This document shows, piece by piece, positions 55,464 to 63,384 of a DNA stretch of 64,000 nucleotides. Below the pieces are notes generated by a model. The model was not told the origin of the DNA, ran no database searches, and saw only the letters and a list, made by a program, of their open reading frames with translations. Source of the DNA: Pseudomonas lini. Lineage in GTDB: Bacteria > Pseudomonadota > Gammaproteobacteria > Pseudomonadales > Pseudomonadaceae. Within the stretch, counting starts at the first letter, position 1; each line of letters begins with the position of its first letter. Made by a program: the position numbers and the translations under genes. The stretch spans positions 1,488,001 to 1,552,000 of the forward strand of contig NZ_OZ061318.1 of NCBI RefSeq assembly GCF_964063345.1, written 5' to 3'.

Positions 55464-55612
55464 GAACGTGCCTTGTGAAAAGTTGAAAACGCCATACTAA
55501 GTCCGCGTGCGATGCTCGTCACATTTGAATGCAAAATGTCATATAGCATCGCTGTTTTGTGGCGTTTTGCATGAACAGGCCGGCCTGCGAAATCAGCGTG
55601 ACTGTGCTGACG

Positions 55613-55640
55613 TCTTCGCGAGCAAGCCCGCTCCCACAGG
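55613..55640. repeat. Single REP unit
   Basis: TCTTCGCGAGCAAGCCCGCT then CCCACAGG, unpaired. A short perfect inverted repeat ATGCAAAA/TTTTGCAT (55529-55536, 55565-55572) lies upstream and may belong to one of the flanking promoters. Confidence 0.75.
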
Positions 55641-55683
55641 GTGCTCATTGATCACAAAAACCGAGTCGAATCCAAGGATTTCC

Positions 55684-56334
55684 ATGACCACCATCGCTTT
55701 CGCGCCGCTGCACACTCTGGCTTCTGAACTGCTGCCTCATGCACTGGAGCCTGGCGAGGACGGTGCCCATGATCTGTCGCACTTGCAGCGGGTGTGGCAC
55801 AACGTGCGCACGCTTCATGCCGAAGAAGGCGGTGATCTTGAGGTGCTGCTGGCAGCCGTGCTGTTGCACGATTGCGTGGCGGTGGAGAAGAACTCGCCGT
55901 TGCGCTCACAGGCATCACAACTGGCGGCGCAGAAAGCTTCGACTGTACTGATAGCCATGGATTGGCCAGACGCAAAAATCACAGCGGTCTCCCACGCCAT
56001 CGAAGCCCACAGCTTCAGCGCCAACATCACGCCTATCACCCTCGAAGCGAAAATCATCCAGGACGCCGACCGCCTCGATTCCCTTGGCATGCTCGGCGTG
56101 GCGCGTACCTTCTACATTGCCGGGCGCATGGGCAGTGCGTTGTACGACCCTTTGGACCCTGAGGCAAAAGAACGGGACTACGACGACAAACGCTTTTGCC
56201 TCGATCATTTCCAGACCAAGTTGCTGCACTTGGCAGACGGTTTCCAAACGACTACCGGTCAACGTCTGGCACTGATTCGCCACGACCGCCTGAAGGGTTT
56301 CATGGAGCTGTTCAAGGAAGAAATCGGCGCCTGA
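55684..56334 (+). CDS. HD-domain phosphohydrolase
   Basis: A 216-residue HD-superfamily protein. HDLSHLQRVWHN, AVLLHDCV (the HD pair) and IQDADRLDSLG give the metal site. It is close to the YedJ-type uncharacterised hydrolases. AAGGATTTCC precedes the ATG at 55684; the longer frame crosses a REP. The substrate is unknown, possibly a nucleotide. Confidence 0.83.
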   Translation: MTTIAFAPLHTLASELLPHALEPGEDGAHDLSHLQRVWHNVRTLHAEEGGDLEVLLAAVLLHDCVAVEKNSPLRSQASQLAAQKASTVLIAMDWPDAKITAVSHAIEAHSFSANITPITLEAKIIQDADRLDSLGMLGVARTFYIAGRMGSALYDPLDPEAKERDYDDKRFCLDHFQTKLLHLADGFQTTTGQRLALIRHDRLKGFMELFKEEIGA

Positions 56335-56474
56335 TCATCGTCATGGATCTGGCGTCACGTGAGCGGGATCAAAAACGTTGCAGCAAGCCTGGACCACTCG
56401 TCGTTCATCAGGCACCAATCCAGGTCAGGGAGGACCAATATCGGGTAAGGACTCTAATCAACGGAGACGACACC

Positions 56475-56789
56475 ATGATCACGTCCCGACTGACCATCTT
56501 CGCTCTCACCACATTGCTCACCTCTGTCGCGTTCGCCGCGACCACCTCTTCCGGGACCGACCCGACCGATCCAATCGATAGGCCCGAATCTGCGGCCACC
56601 CAAGGCATCGACAGCGGCCGGTCGCCTTCTCCAACGGCCACAGACCCACGGGTTTATCACGATGACGCAGGCGCTCAGGGCGGGATGAATACACCCGGCA
56701 CCCAGACTCCCGATAACGCCGGAACCGGCGTCGGCTCGAAAACCACCACCGGTGGCTCGGGCTCCGAAGGCCGTAGCGTCAATCAATAA
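56475..56789 (+). CDS. Exported small Gly/Thr-rich protein
   Basis: A 104-residue protein with a signal peptide (MITSRLTIFALTTLLTSVAFA) and a low-complexity, hydrophilic mature part rich in G, T, S, P and D, without cysteines. I recognise no domain. GGAG stands 8 nt before the ATG. It is the first of three small genes in a row on the plus strand. Confidence 0.62.
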   Translation: MITSRLTIFALTTLLTSVAFAATTSSGTDPTDPIDRPESAATQGIDSGRSPSPTATDPRVYHDDAGAQGGMNTPGTQTPDNAGTGVGSKTTTGGSGSEGRSVNQ

Positions 56790-56843
56790 GTTCGCGACGC
56801 GAGTGAACATGCACTACCTACCCATCCTGACGAAGAGGTAACC

Positions 56844-57098
56844 ATGAACGTCGATAAAAACCTGGAAAAAGAAGTCTTGACCCGCCTGCTGCACGCCCAC
56901 CCAAATGGTTTGGGCAAGGAGGTTCTGGACAATTACCGGGGGGAGAGAGTCGTGGCCAGCACGCTCGCGACTCTGCAGGAACGCGGGCTGATCCAGCACG
57001 GTCATGTGATCTGCAACGAAGCCGGCGAGCACTCACTGAACCTGCCGATCAAACTCAGCGCCGCTGGGGTTGAAGCAGCGCGCAAGCTGGATGTCTAA
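56844..57098 (+). CDS. Small winged-helix-like protein
   Basis: An 84-residue protein MNVDKNLEKEVLTRLLHAHP... with STLATLQERGLIQHG and IKLSAAGVEAARKLDV, a pattern that resembles a small winged helix with a recognition helix and wing. It could bind DNA or be a structural domain; I know no function. GAAGAGGTAACC precedes the ATG. Confidence 0.65.
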   Translation: MNVDKNLEKEVLTRLLHAHPNGLGKEVLDNYRGERVVASTLATLQERGLIQHGHVICNEAGEHSLNLPIKLSAAGVEAARKLDV

Positions 57099-57101
57099 CC
57101 A

Positions 57102-57196
57102 TGCAGGAGCTGGCGAAGGCTCGGGCCGCGTTCGGACGATCTCTTGATCTTAAACATTCACAGGCAAAAGATCGCAGGCTGCGCCAGCTCCTACAA
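57102..57196. repeat. Inverted pair of the GATCGCAGCCTTCGGCAG family
   Basis: TGCAGGAGCTGGCGAAGGCT at 57102 faces AGCTCCTACA near 57187 with GATCGCAGGCTGCGCC before it. Arms are diverged versions of the repeat at 54872-54974. Confidence 0.75.
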
Positions 57197-57210
57197 CCAG
57201 GAGAAATCCC

Positions 57211-57591
57211 ATGCCTCGTGGAAGCAAAGACAAATACACCGCCGAGCAAAAACGCAAGGCCGAACACATCGAAGAAAGCTACGAGCACAAAGGCGTGTCG
57301 AAAGATGAAGCCGAAGCTCGTGCCTGGGCCACGGTGAACAAACAGTCGGGCGGAGGTGAACGCGCCGGCGGCTCGGGGCGCAAGAAGCCGGCCAGCGCCA
57401 AGTATGCAGATCGCAAGGAATCAGCCCGACGTGCGGTGGCCACCCGTGAAGGCAAACCGCGCAACAGCAAGGCTTCGCGCGATACGCAGACGGTGGACAG
57501 CCTGATGAAAGAAGCCAGGGAGAAGAAGATTCCGGGGCGCTCGAGCATGCGCAAGCAAGCGTTGATCGAGGCGTTGCGCAAGGCCGGGTAA
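57211..57591 (+). CDS. Small basic protein with Rho-N/SAP-like C-terminus
   Basis: A 126-residue, highly basic protein. The N-terminus MPRGSKDKYTAEQKRKAEHI and YEHKGVSKDEAEARAWATVN is a conserved Pseudomonas signature. The middle is low-complexity. The C-terminal about 35 residues (TVDSLMKEAREKKIPGRSSM, then KQALIEALRKAG) look like a Rho-N or SAP-type helix-extended-loop-helix that may bind nucleic acid. Automatic names such as plasmid stabilization protein are not supported by anything I see. Confidence 0.72.
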   Translation: MPRGSKDKYTAEQKRKAEHIEESYEHKGVSKDEAEARAWATVNKQSGGGERAGGSGRKKPASAKYADRKESARRAVATREGKPRNSKASRDTQTVDSLMKEAREKKIPGRSSMRKQALIEALRKAG

Positions 57592-57622
57592 GGGTCCGGA
57601 TTTGATGGTGAGTTTGAGGGCC

Positions 57623-57700
57623 TCATCGCGGGCAAGCCCGCTCCCACATGGGTTTGTGTCGTTAACAAATCCCCTGTGGGAGCGGGCTTGCTCGCGAAAG
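57623..57700. repeat. REP inverted pair
   Basis: CATCGCGGGCAAGCCCGCTC at 57624 faces CTGTGGGAGCGGGCTTGCTC at 57674, in front of the PfkB kinase 3' end. Confidence 0.88.
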
Positions 57701-57707
57701 CGGTGGA

Positions 57708-58646
57708 TCAAGCGCCGAAAGTCTCGCGGATCAACGCATCCACCTCAACCGCCCCCGGCGAAGTCGCCGGCCCCCAGCAAGTGACCGCCAATGCCGCAGC
57801 CGCATTCGCCCGCAGTGCCGCTTCGACCGCCGATAATCCGTGCGCCAACCCGGCGACAAAAACGCCTGCGTGAGCATCCCCCGCGCCGTTGCTGTCCACT
57901 GCCTCGACCTTGAAGCCCGGCACGTGCTGGTGATCGCCGCGCTGGCTGATCCAGCACCCTTGCGGCCCATCGCGTACCACCATCAGTACCTCGGTCGGCA
58001 GATGATCAGCCAACCGATTCAATGCCTCGCGGATGTCTGTCGCCCCGGTAAACCGCAGCGCCTCGACACGGTTGCTGGTCCACAGATCGATGCGCGACAA
58101 CAAGGCCTTCATCAGCGATGCGTCTGGCGAATCCACCAACGGACCCGGATCGAACACCACCTTGATCCCGTCCGGCAAATCCAGCACCCAATCCACCAGC
58201 GCCTGAGCCTTGCCGCCATGCAGCAGGCTATAGCCGCTGACATAGACAAAATCGCCCGCCTCGGCTGGCACACTCGCCAGGTCTTTGGCGGCCAATTCGC
58301 CTTCGGCACCGATGCAGGAAATGAACGTGCGCTCGGCCGAGGCTTCGGTCAGCGCGACGCACAGCCCGGTGTCGCGCTCGGTGCTCTGATCGATGCCGAT
58401 CCGAATGCCTTCAGCCGTCATCGCCTCTCGGGCCATATCGCCGAAACGGCCCTTGCCATGGCCACCGAGGTAAATCACCGGCAAACCGTTTCGCCGGGCC
58501 GCAGCCATCACATTGAAGCCACCACCAGCCTCGAAACGGGCGGATTGCGCCAGCACGTCACCGCCCGATTGAGGCAATTTATCCACGGCCATGACCAGGT
58601 CGATCATGACCTGGCCGGTGTGCAGCAGTTTGGTGTCCTGTCTCAC
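57708..58646 (-). CDS. PfkB-family carbohydrate/nucleoside kinase
   Basis: A 312-residue ribokinase-type kinase. The N-terminal GGGFNVMAAARRNG and the C-terminal VDSNGAGDAHAGVFVAGLA (catalytic Asp in GAGD) are intact. The start is GTG at 58646 (MRQDTKLLHTGQVM) with AAGGAA upstream. It belongs to the cluster with a nucleobase permease and ADP-ribosylglycohydrolase-like enzyme, which suggests phosphorylation of a ribose or riboside. The first 14 bases of the gene form part of a long inverted repeat. Confidence 0.83.
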   Translation of the reverse strand: MRQDTKLLHTGQVMIDLVMAVDKLPQSGGDVLAQSARFEAGGGFNVMAAARRNGLPVIYLGGHGKGRFGDMAREAMTAEGIRIGIDQSTERDTGLCVALTEASAERTFISCIGAEGELAAKDLASVPAEAGDFVYVSGYSLLHGGKAQALVDWVLDLPDGIKVVFDPGPLVDSPDASLMKALLSRIDLWTSNRVEALRFTGATDIREALNRLADHLPTEVLMVVRDGPQGCWISQRGDHQHVPGFKVEAVDSNGAGDAHAGVFVAGLAHGLSAVEAALRANAAAALAVTCWGPATSPGAVEVDALIRETFGA

Positions 58647-58790
58647 AAATACGTTCCTTTTTTGGCGAGTGATTGTTGTCGTCAGGCAAGGCGCCGCGAC
58701 AAGTCATCGCTCGCTATGGCGAGGAGCGGCAACGCAGCATGACGGCGACAAACACCGCCAAAAAGGAACAGTATTTACGAGACAGGACAC
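58633..58790. repeat. 158-bp imperfect palindrome between permease and kinase genes
   Basis: 35-bp arms at 58633-58667 and 58756-58790 are nearly exact complements: GTGTCCTGTCTC...AAATAC...GTTCCTTTTT...GGCG on one side and its complement on the other. Inside, pairing continues less perfectly to a centre near 58711. One arm covers the kinase start codon and ribosome site, the other ends at the permease stop. Confidence 0.85.
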
Positions 58791-60256
58791 TACGCATGAG
58801 CCGGCTCGATCAATGCAGTGCGACGGTCCTTGGCACCGCCGAGTACCCAGTAAATGCCACCGGCCACCATGAACGTCACGATCCAGCCCAGGCCGTTGTG
58901 GCCCAGCCAGGAGTCGGACAAAAAGCCCCGGAACCAGACATCTTGTTCAGTAGTACCGATGGTGGTGAAACTGAAGCCCAGCACAATCGCCAGCGCCCAT
59001 GCACCGAAGGCGCGCCACTCGACGCCGCCGCGATACCAGTAGGCGCTGCTCGGGCTGACGTCCAACAGGTCTTTGGGGCTGTAGTAATGCCGGTGAATCA
59101 GGTCGACCACGAAGATCCCGACCCACGCCGTGATCGGCACGGCCAACAAGGAAATGAAGGTGATGAACGGACCGTAGAAACTTTCGGCGATCAGCATGAA
59201 GTAGATCGACCCGGCGAAGATCGCAATGATATCGAGCACCACTGCATACACGCGCTTGACCTTCAGGCCGAGGGTCAAGGTAGTCAAACCGGCGGAGTAC
59301 ACCGACAGGTTGTTCGACAGCAGCAGCCCGCCGAATGCGGTGATCAGGTACGGCACGGCCATCCAGGTCGGCAGCATGTCGCGGATCGCGACGATCGGGT
59401 CAGTCGCCGAGGCCAGATCATTGTTGCCCACTGACAGCAGACCACCGAGGGTGATCAGCAGCACCAGCGGAATCCCCGCACCGAACGCTGCCGATGCCAC
59501 CAGACGCACGGCTTTGACGCTGCGGTGCTGGTAGCGCGACATGTCGGCACCGGCGTTGGCCCAGCCAATCCCGGTGCCGGCGGCCATGGTGCCGATGCCG
59601 ATGATCATTGCGCTCAGGGGCGCTGGCGTGGCGTTGAATACAGCGCTCCAGTCGATAGTCGCGCAGAGGAAACCGCCGACCAGGATGTTCAACGCACCGA
59701 ACACGTAGGTCGCCCATCTCTGGATCACCAGCAACGTGGCGTGACCGAGACCGGACACCGACAATGTCAGCAGCACGAAAATCGCGATGAACGCGAGGGT
59801 CAGCAGCGGTGCGCTTTTGGCTTCCACCGGCGAGCCGAACAGAATCGAGCACAACGACAGCAAGACGAACGCGGCCGTGGTGGTGTTGACGGTTTCCCAA
59901 CCCAGTCGCGACATCAGCGAAACCAGCGTCGGACCGATATTGCCGCGTACGCCGAAGATTGCTCGCGACAGCGTCAGGCTTGGTGCGCGGCCACGACGAC
60001 CGGCAATGGAGATGATCCCGACCACCGCGAACGAACCGGCGGCACCGAGGATGGCGACGATGATCGCCTGCCAGATTGCCAGGCCACGGAAGGCTACCAG
60101 CGTGGCGCCCAACGGCAAGCCGAGAATGGAAATGTTCGCTGCGAACCAGACCCAGAACAGTTGCAGTGGGTGACCGTTGCACTCCCCTTCCGGCACCGGT
60201 TCGATGCCACGGGTTTCCAATTGCCCGGCGCTTTGCCCGGTGTTCGATGAACTCAT
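58790..60256 (-). CDS. NCS1-family nucleobase/nucleoside permease
   Basis: A 488-residue cation symporter of the NCS1 (cytosine/purine) family with about 12 helices: GLPLGATLVAFRGLAIWQA early, MSRLGWETVNTTTAAF and SRYQHRSVKAVRL midway. The ATG at 60256 (MSSSNTGQSAGQLETRG) has AGGAG 9 nt upstream. It lies between the ADP-ribosylglycohydrolase-like gene and the kinase gene on the same strand, so it should import the substrate of that pathway. The substrate is not readable. Confidence 0.87.
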   Translation of the reverse strand: MSSSNTGQSAGQLETRGIEPVPEGECNGHPLQLFWVWFAANISILGLPLGATLVAFRGLAIWQAIIVAILGAAGSFAVVGIISIAGRRGRAPSLTLSRAIFGVRGNIGPTLVSLMSRLGWETVNTTTAAFVLLSLCSILFGSPVEAKSAPLLTLAFIAIFVLLTLSVSGLGHATLLVIQRWATYVFGALNILVGGFLCATIDWSAVFNATPAPLSAMIIGIGTMAAGTGIGWANAGADMSRYQHRSVKAVRLVASAAFGAGIPLVLLITLGGLLSVGNNDLASATDPIVAIRDMLPTWMAVPYLITAFGGLLLSNNLSVYSAGLTTLTLGLKVKRVYAVVLDIIAIFAGSIYFMLIAESFYGPFITFISLLAVPITAWVGIFVVDLIHRHYYSPKDLLDVSPSSAYWYRGGVEWRAFGAWALAIVLGFSFTTIGTTEQDVWFRGFLSDSWLGHNGLGWIVTFMVAGGIYWVLGGAKDRRTALIEPAHA

Positions 60257-60381
60257 GAAAACTGCTCCTGTTGCCGTTGTTGTGGTTGTGGGCAATTCGG
60301 AAGTCGATATAACTTTCCGGCGGTCCTGGCCATGTTTTTGCGCTCCATTGCGGGTGAAAAATTCAAGTATGCGGCGCGCCT

Positions 60382-60466
60382 ATCGCGGGCAAGCCCGCTC
60401 CCACAGGTACGGCGTGCATCTCAAGATTTGTACTATTCGTGTGGGAGCGGGCTTGCCCGCGATGGC
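60382..60466. repeat. REP inverted pair
   Basis: TATCGCGGGCAAGCCCGCTC at 60381 faces GTGGGAGCGGGCTTGCCCGC at 60441. It fills the gap 60257-60476 between the hydrolase stop and the permease start, inside the presumed operon. Confidence 0.9.
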
Positions 60467-60476
60467 GTCAGTACAG

Positions 60477-61475
60477 TCAACGCAAAGCCAACAGCCCCTG
60501 CACCAACGGTTCCAACTGTAGATCATTTACCGATTTAACCTGCTCGATCATCGCCACCGGCCAACTTTCAAGCCCCAGACAAGCCCCAAGCATTGCGCCG
60601 AGAATCGCTGCGATGGTGTCAGTATCGCCGCCCAGGCTGGCAGCCATGCACAACGCTTCGAAGGCACTCATCTCACCAATGGCCACTTGCCGAGCCAGCA
60701 CAAACGACACCACCACCGATTCCTGCGAGGCCACCGAAGTGCCGATCACGTCATACAGCAAGTCCGCCAGCAACGCCTTGTCACTGTCGACGCTGATGCT
60801 CCACGCCCAACTGATGCGTGCAGCGATACGTCCGCCAGCGACCCAGTGGCCATGGCTTTCGGCTTTCTGAGCGATCTGCTGGCCGAGGTTCAATGCCTCG
60901 CCCAGCTCCATGCCGTTGATCCCGGCAGAAACCACCGCCGCCACCGCCGCCGCACTGGCAATTCCCAACGTGGTGTTGTGGGTTACCTGACAGGCCTGCA
61001 CCACGGCGCGGATGAAACGTTCGGGGTCGGCAACATCGGCCGCGATCCCCACCGGCGTGATGCGCATGGCCGCGCCATTGGTGGTGCCGTAGCGCCCTGC
61101 CTCTTCCAGCGAGTGGCCGGCGAGGATCATCTCGATCGCGCGTTTGGTCGAGGGGCCGAGCAAATCCTGCGAACCCTTGGCTTGCATCCCTGCTTCCCAT
61201 TCGATCAAGCGCTGGGCCAGCACCTGCGGTTCGATCCAGCCCTCGCCTTCAATCAACAACTGACCGACCAGGATCGCCTGCTCCGTATCGTCAGTGATCG
61301 AGCCTTTGGGCATGTTTGCGGCGATCGGTTGATCCGGGCCAGCGTCTTGCAGATCGGTGATATCACCGAAGCGCGCCTTGATCTCGGCGCGGCTCAGGGA
61401 TTGAGTCGGCATGCCCAACGCGTCGCCCAGGGCCAGTCCATAGAACGCGCCGAGGGCACGGTTGAGTGCGGTCAT
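60477..61475 (-). CDS. ADP-ribosylglycohydrolase-family enzyme
   Basis: A 332-residue DraG-type hydrolase. The dinuclear metal site is visible: GDALGMP, ITDDTEQAILV near the N-terminus and SLGGDTDTIAAILGAMLGA near the C-terminus. The family cleaves N-glycosidic ADP-ribose or related ribosides. It overlaps the GntR gene by 4 nt (ATGA at 61472-61475), which fixes the start and shows an operon. Next to a nucleobase permease and a sugar kinase, a small-molecule riboside is a likelier substrate than a protein. Confidence 0.86.
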   Translation of the reverse strand: MTALNRALGAFYGLALGDALGMPTQSLSRAEIKARFGDITDLQDAGPDQPIAANMPKGSITDDTEQAILVGQLLIEGEGWIEPQVLAQRLIEWEAGMQAKGSQDLLGPSTKRAIEMILAGHSLEEAGRYGTTNGAAMRITPVGIAADVADPERFIRAVVQACQVTHNTTLGIASAAAVAAVVSAGINGMELGEALNLGQQIAQKAESHGHWVAGGRIAARISWAWSISVDSDKALLADLLYDVIGTSVASQESVVVSFVLARQVAIGEMSAFEALCMAASLGGDTDTIAAILGAMLGACLGLESWPVAMIEQVKSVNDLQLEPLVQGLLALR

Positions 61476-62185
61476 TTTGCAGTTCCAATTTGCAGATGCA
61501 GACGAAAATGCACCGGATCGAGCAGGCTTTCGACCTGTTCCATGAAGCGGTTCTGACGGTCGTAAGTGGTGCGCAGGGCCTTGAGGAACACTGTTCCCAC
61601 CGGACGTCCGAGCAATTCGGCGTCTTCGGCATTCAAGGGTTCGGCGCCGATCCACTGATCGCCGTGGTCGCCGATGTAGCCGTAGGCGGCCAGCGTGATG
61701 GTCAGGGAGTCATCGATCAGACCGACTCGCGGCAGGCCTTCCAGGCCTCCGGTGGCGGGCATCAATGAACGTTCAAGGGACACGAGCGTGCCATCGGTGC
61801 CGCGACGGCGACGGTCGAGGGTGATGAACTGATCGGTGCCGAAACGTGGTAGCAGGTCAGGACGGGTGACCGCCTCCAGCCGCAGCACTTCGGTATTGAT
61901 CAGCGCCCCATTGTCGGCCAGCGCCTGGGCCCAGCCGCTGCGCTGATCGAGTACCACACCGTCGAACGTGACGATGGACCCCACCCCGCTTTGCGTAGCG
62001 ATGTAGTGGCGCCGTTTCAGTTCGGCCAGGGCTTCACGCAGCGTGCCTCGGCTGACCTTGAATTCTTGAGCCAACTGATGTTCGCCCGGCAATAGAACGC
62101 CGTCCTCCATGAGGCCGTTTTCGATGCGCCGAACAAGCTCGTCGACCACCTGTTGTTTCTTGTCAATTCGTACCGGTCTAATCAT
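61472..62185 (-). CDS. GntR-family (UTRA) regulator
   Basis: A 237-residue HutC-subfamily regulator. The winged helix (about 8-75) has LLPGEHQLAQEFKVSRGTLREALAELKRR split by a normal turn, and a UTRA effector domain follows (about 90-235). The ATG at 62185 (MIRPVRIDKKQQVV) has GAGGT upstream, inside a perfect 17-bp palindrome. It is the first gene of the cluster and probably regulates it and itself. Its effector should be the cluster substrate or an intermediate. Confidence 0.86.
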   Translation of the reverse strand: MIRPVRIDKKQQVVDELVRRIENGLMEDGVLLPGEHQLAQEFKVSRGTLREALAELKRRHYIATQSGVGSIVTFDGVVLDQRSGWAQALADNGALINTEVLRLEAVTRPDLLPRFGTDQFITLDRRRRGTDGTLVSLERSLMPATGGLEGLPRVGLIDDSLTITLAAYGYIGDHGDQWIGAEPLNAEDAELLGRPVGTVFLKALRTTYDRQNRFMEQVESLLDPVHFRLHLQIGTAK

Positions 62186-62202
62186 GTACACCTCGGGTGT
62201 AC
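62186..62202. promoter_or_regulatory. Perfect 17-bp palindrome at the GntR start
   Basis: GTACACC-TCG-GGTGTAC directly abuts the ATG of the GntR gene and contains its Shine-Dalgarno bases. HutC-type regulators bind palindromes of this size and GT...AC form. It is a strong candidate for autoregulation. Confidence 0.6.
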
Positions 62203-62270
62203 CGTCATAGCTGAAACGGTTCAGGGTGAGCAAGGGATATTTTGTGAAAGTGGGTGAAGGATCCTCCAAA

Positions 62271-62379
62271 TGATCATTCCCATGCGCAGCAAAGGAATGC
62301 CTCAATGGACGCTCTGCGTCCGCTGTTGGGACGCGGAGCGTCCCGGGCTGCATTCCCACGCAGAGCGTGGGAACGATCG
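62271..62379. repeat. Compound palindrome of the GCGTGGGAA family
   Basis: TGATCATTCCCATGCGCAGC at 62271 pairs with GCAGAGCGTGGGAACGATC ending at 62378; inside are AATGGACGCTCTGCGTCC and GGGACGCGGAGCGTCCCGGG. The same core occurs once at 31556-31587. It lies between araH and the GntR gene promoter. Confidence 0.82.
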
Positions 62380-62406
62380 GTTACAGCCCATTCCCACAAG
62401 GGAAAA

Positions 62407-63375
62407 TCAGCGTTGTTTCAACCGGTCAATCACCACCGCCAGCAGCAAAATCGAACCGCGGATCACGTACTGATAAAACGTATCGATATTCTTCAGGTTC
62501 ATCGCATTCTCGATGATCGCCAGAATCAGCACCCCGGCAATCACATGCCGAATCATCCCGATCCCGCCACTCAGCGACACCCCGCCGAGCACGCAAGCCG
62601 AGATCACCGTCAGCTCAAAACCCTGGCCAATCATCGGCTGACCGGACGTCATGCGCGACGCCAGAATCACCCCGGCCAATGCCCCAATCACACCGTGCAC
62701 GGCAAAGATAATGATCTTGGTCCGATCAACGTTCACCCCGGCCAGCAACGCCGCCTCCTGGTTACCGCCGATGGCCATGGTGTTGCGCCCGTAGGTGGTG
62801 TAATTCAGCAACCAACCGAAAAACAGGAAGCAAACGATGGTGATCAGAATCGGCACCGGCACGCCGAACAACTGACCGTTACCGAAAACGAAGAACTGTT
62901 CCTGTGAAACGCCCACCGCTTTACCGTTGGCAAAAATGTAAGCCAGGCCACGCACGATCTGCATCGTCGCCAGCGTGGTGATCAACGCATTGACCCGCAG
63001 CTTGGCGATCACGATCCCATTGATCAGCCCGACAATCAGCCCCATCACCAGCGCTGCACTCACGCCGAGGAACACGCTGTCGGTGTCGCGCATTACCACT
63101 GCCGCAACCACGCCGGCGCAGGCAATCACCGAGCCCACCGACAAGTCGAAATGCCCGGACGCCAGGCAATACAACATGGTGCACGCGGCAATCCCGGTAG
63201 TGGAAATCGCCAGGCCCAGGCCGCGCATGTTCAGCGGCGACAGGAAGTTGTCGATCAGCAAGGTGCAGAGCACGAAGATCCCGACGGCCGCCAGCAACAT
63301 CACCCAGTCATCGAGAAAGCGCCGCAGGTCCAGAGGTTTTCGCGGGGTTGGCAAAGCGTTGTTTTGGACGGTCAT
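62407..63375 (-). CDS. araH: L-arabinose ABC transporter permease AraH
   Basis: A 322-residue BPD_transp_2 permease with about nine helices. SGHFDLSVGSVIACAG, ALITTLATMQIVRGLAYI, ILASRMTSGQP and VISACVLGGVSLSGGIG are shared with E. coli AraH as I recall it, more than with RbsC. The ATG at 63375 has GAGG at 5 nt; a GTG two codons earlier is possible. It follows araG by 9 bp. L-arabinose uptake is the likely role. Confidence 0.87.
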   Translation of the reverse strand: MTVQNNALPTPRKPLDLRRFLDDWVMLLAAVGIFVLCTLLIDNFLSPLNMRGLGLAISTTGIAACTMLYCLASGHFDLSVGSVIACAGVVAAVVMRDTDSVFLGVSAALVMGLIVGLINGIVIAKLRVNALITTLATMQIVRGLAYIFANGKAVGVSQEQFFVFGNGQLFGVPVPILITIVCFLFFGWLLNYTTYGRNTMAIGGNQEAALLAGVNVDRTKIIIFAVHGVIGALAGVILASRMTSGQPMIGQGFELTVISACVLGGVSLSGGIGMIRHVIAGVLILAIIENAMNLKNIDTFYQYVIRGSILLLAVVIDRLKQR

Positions 63376-63384
63376 AGTCACCTC

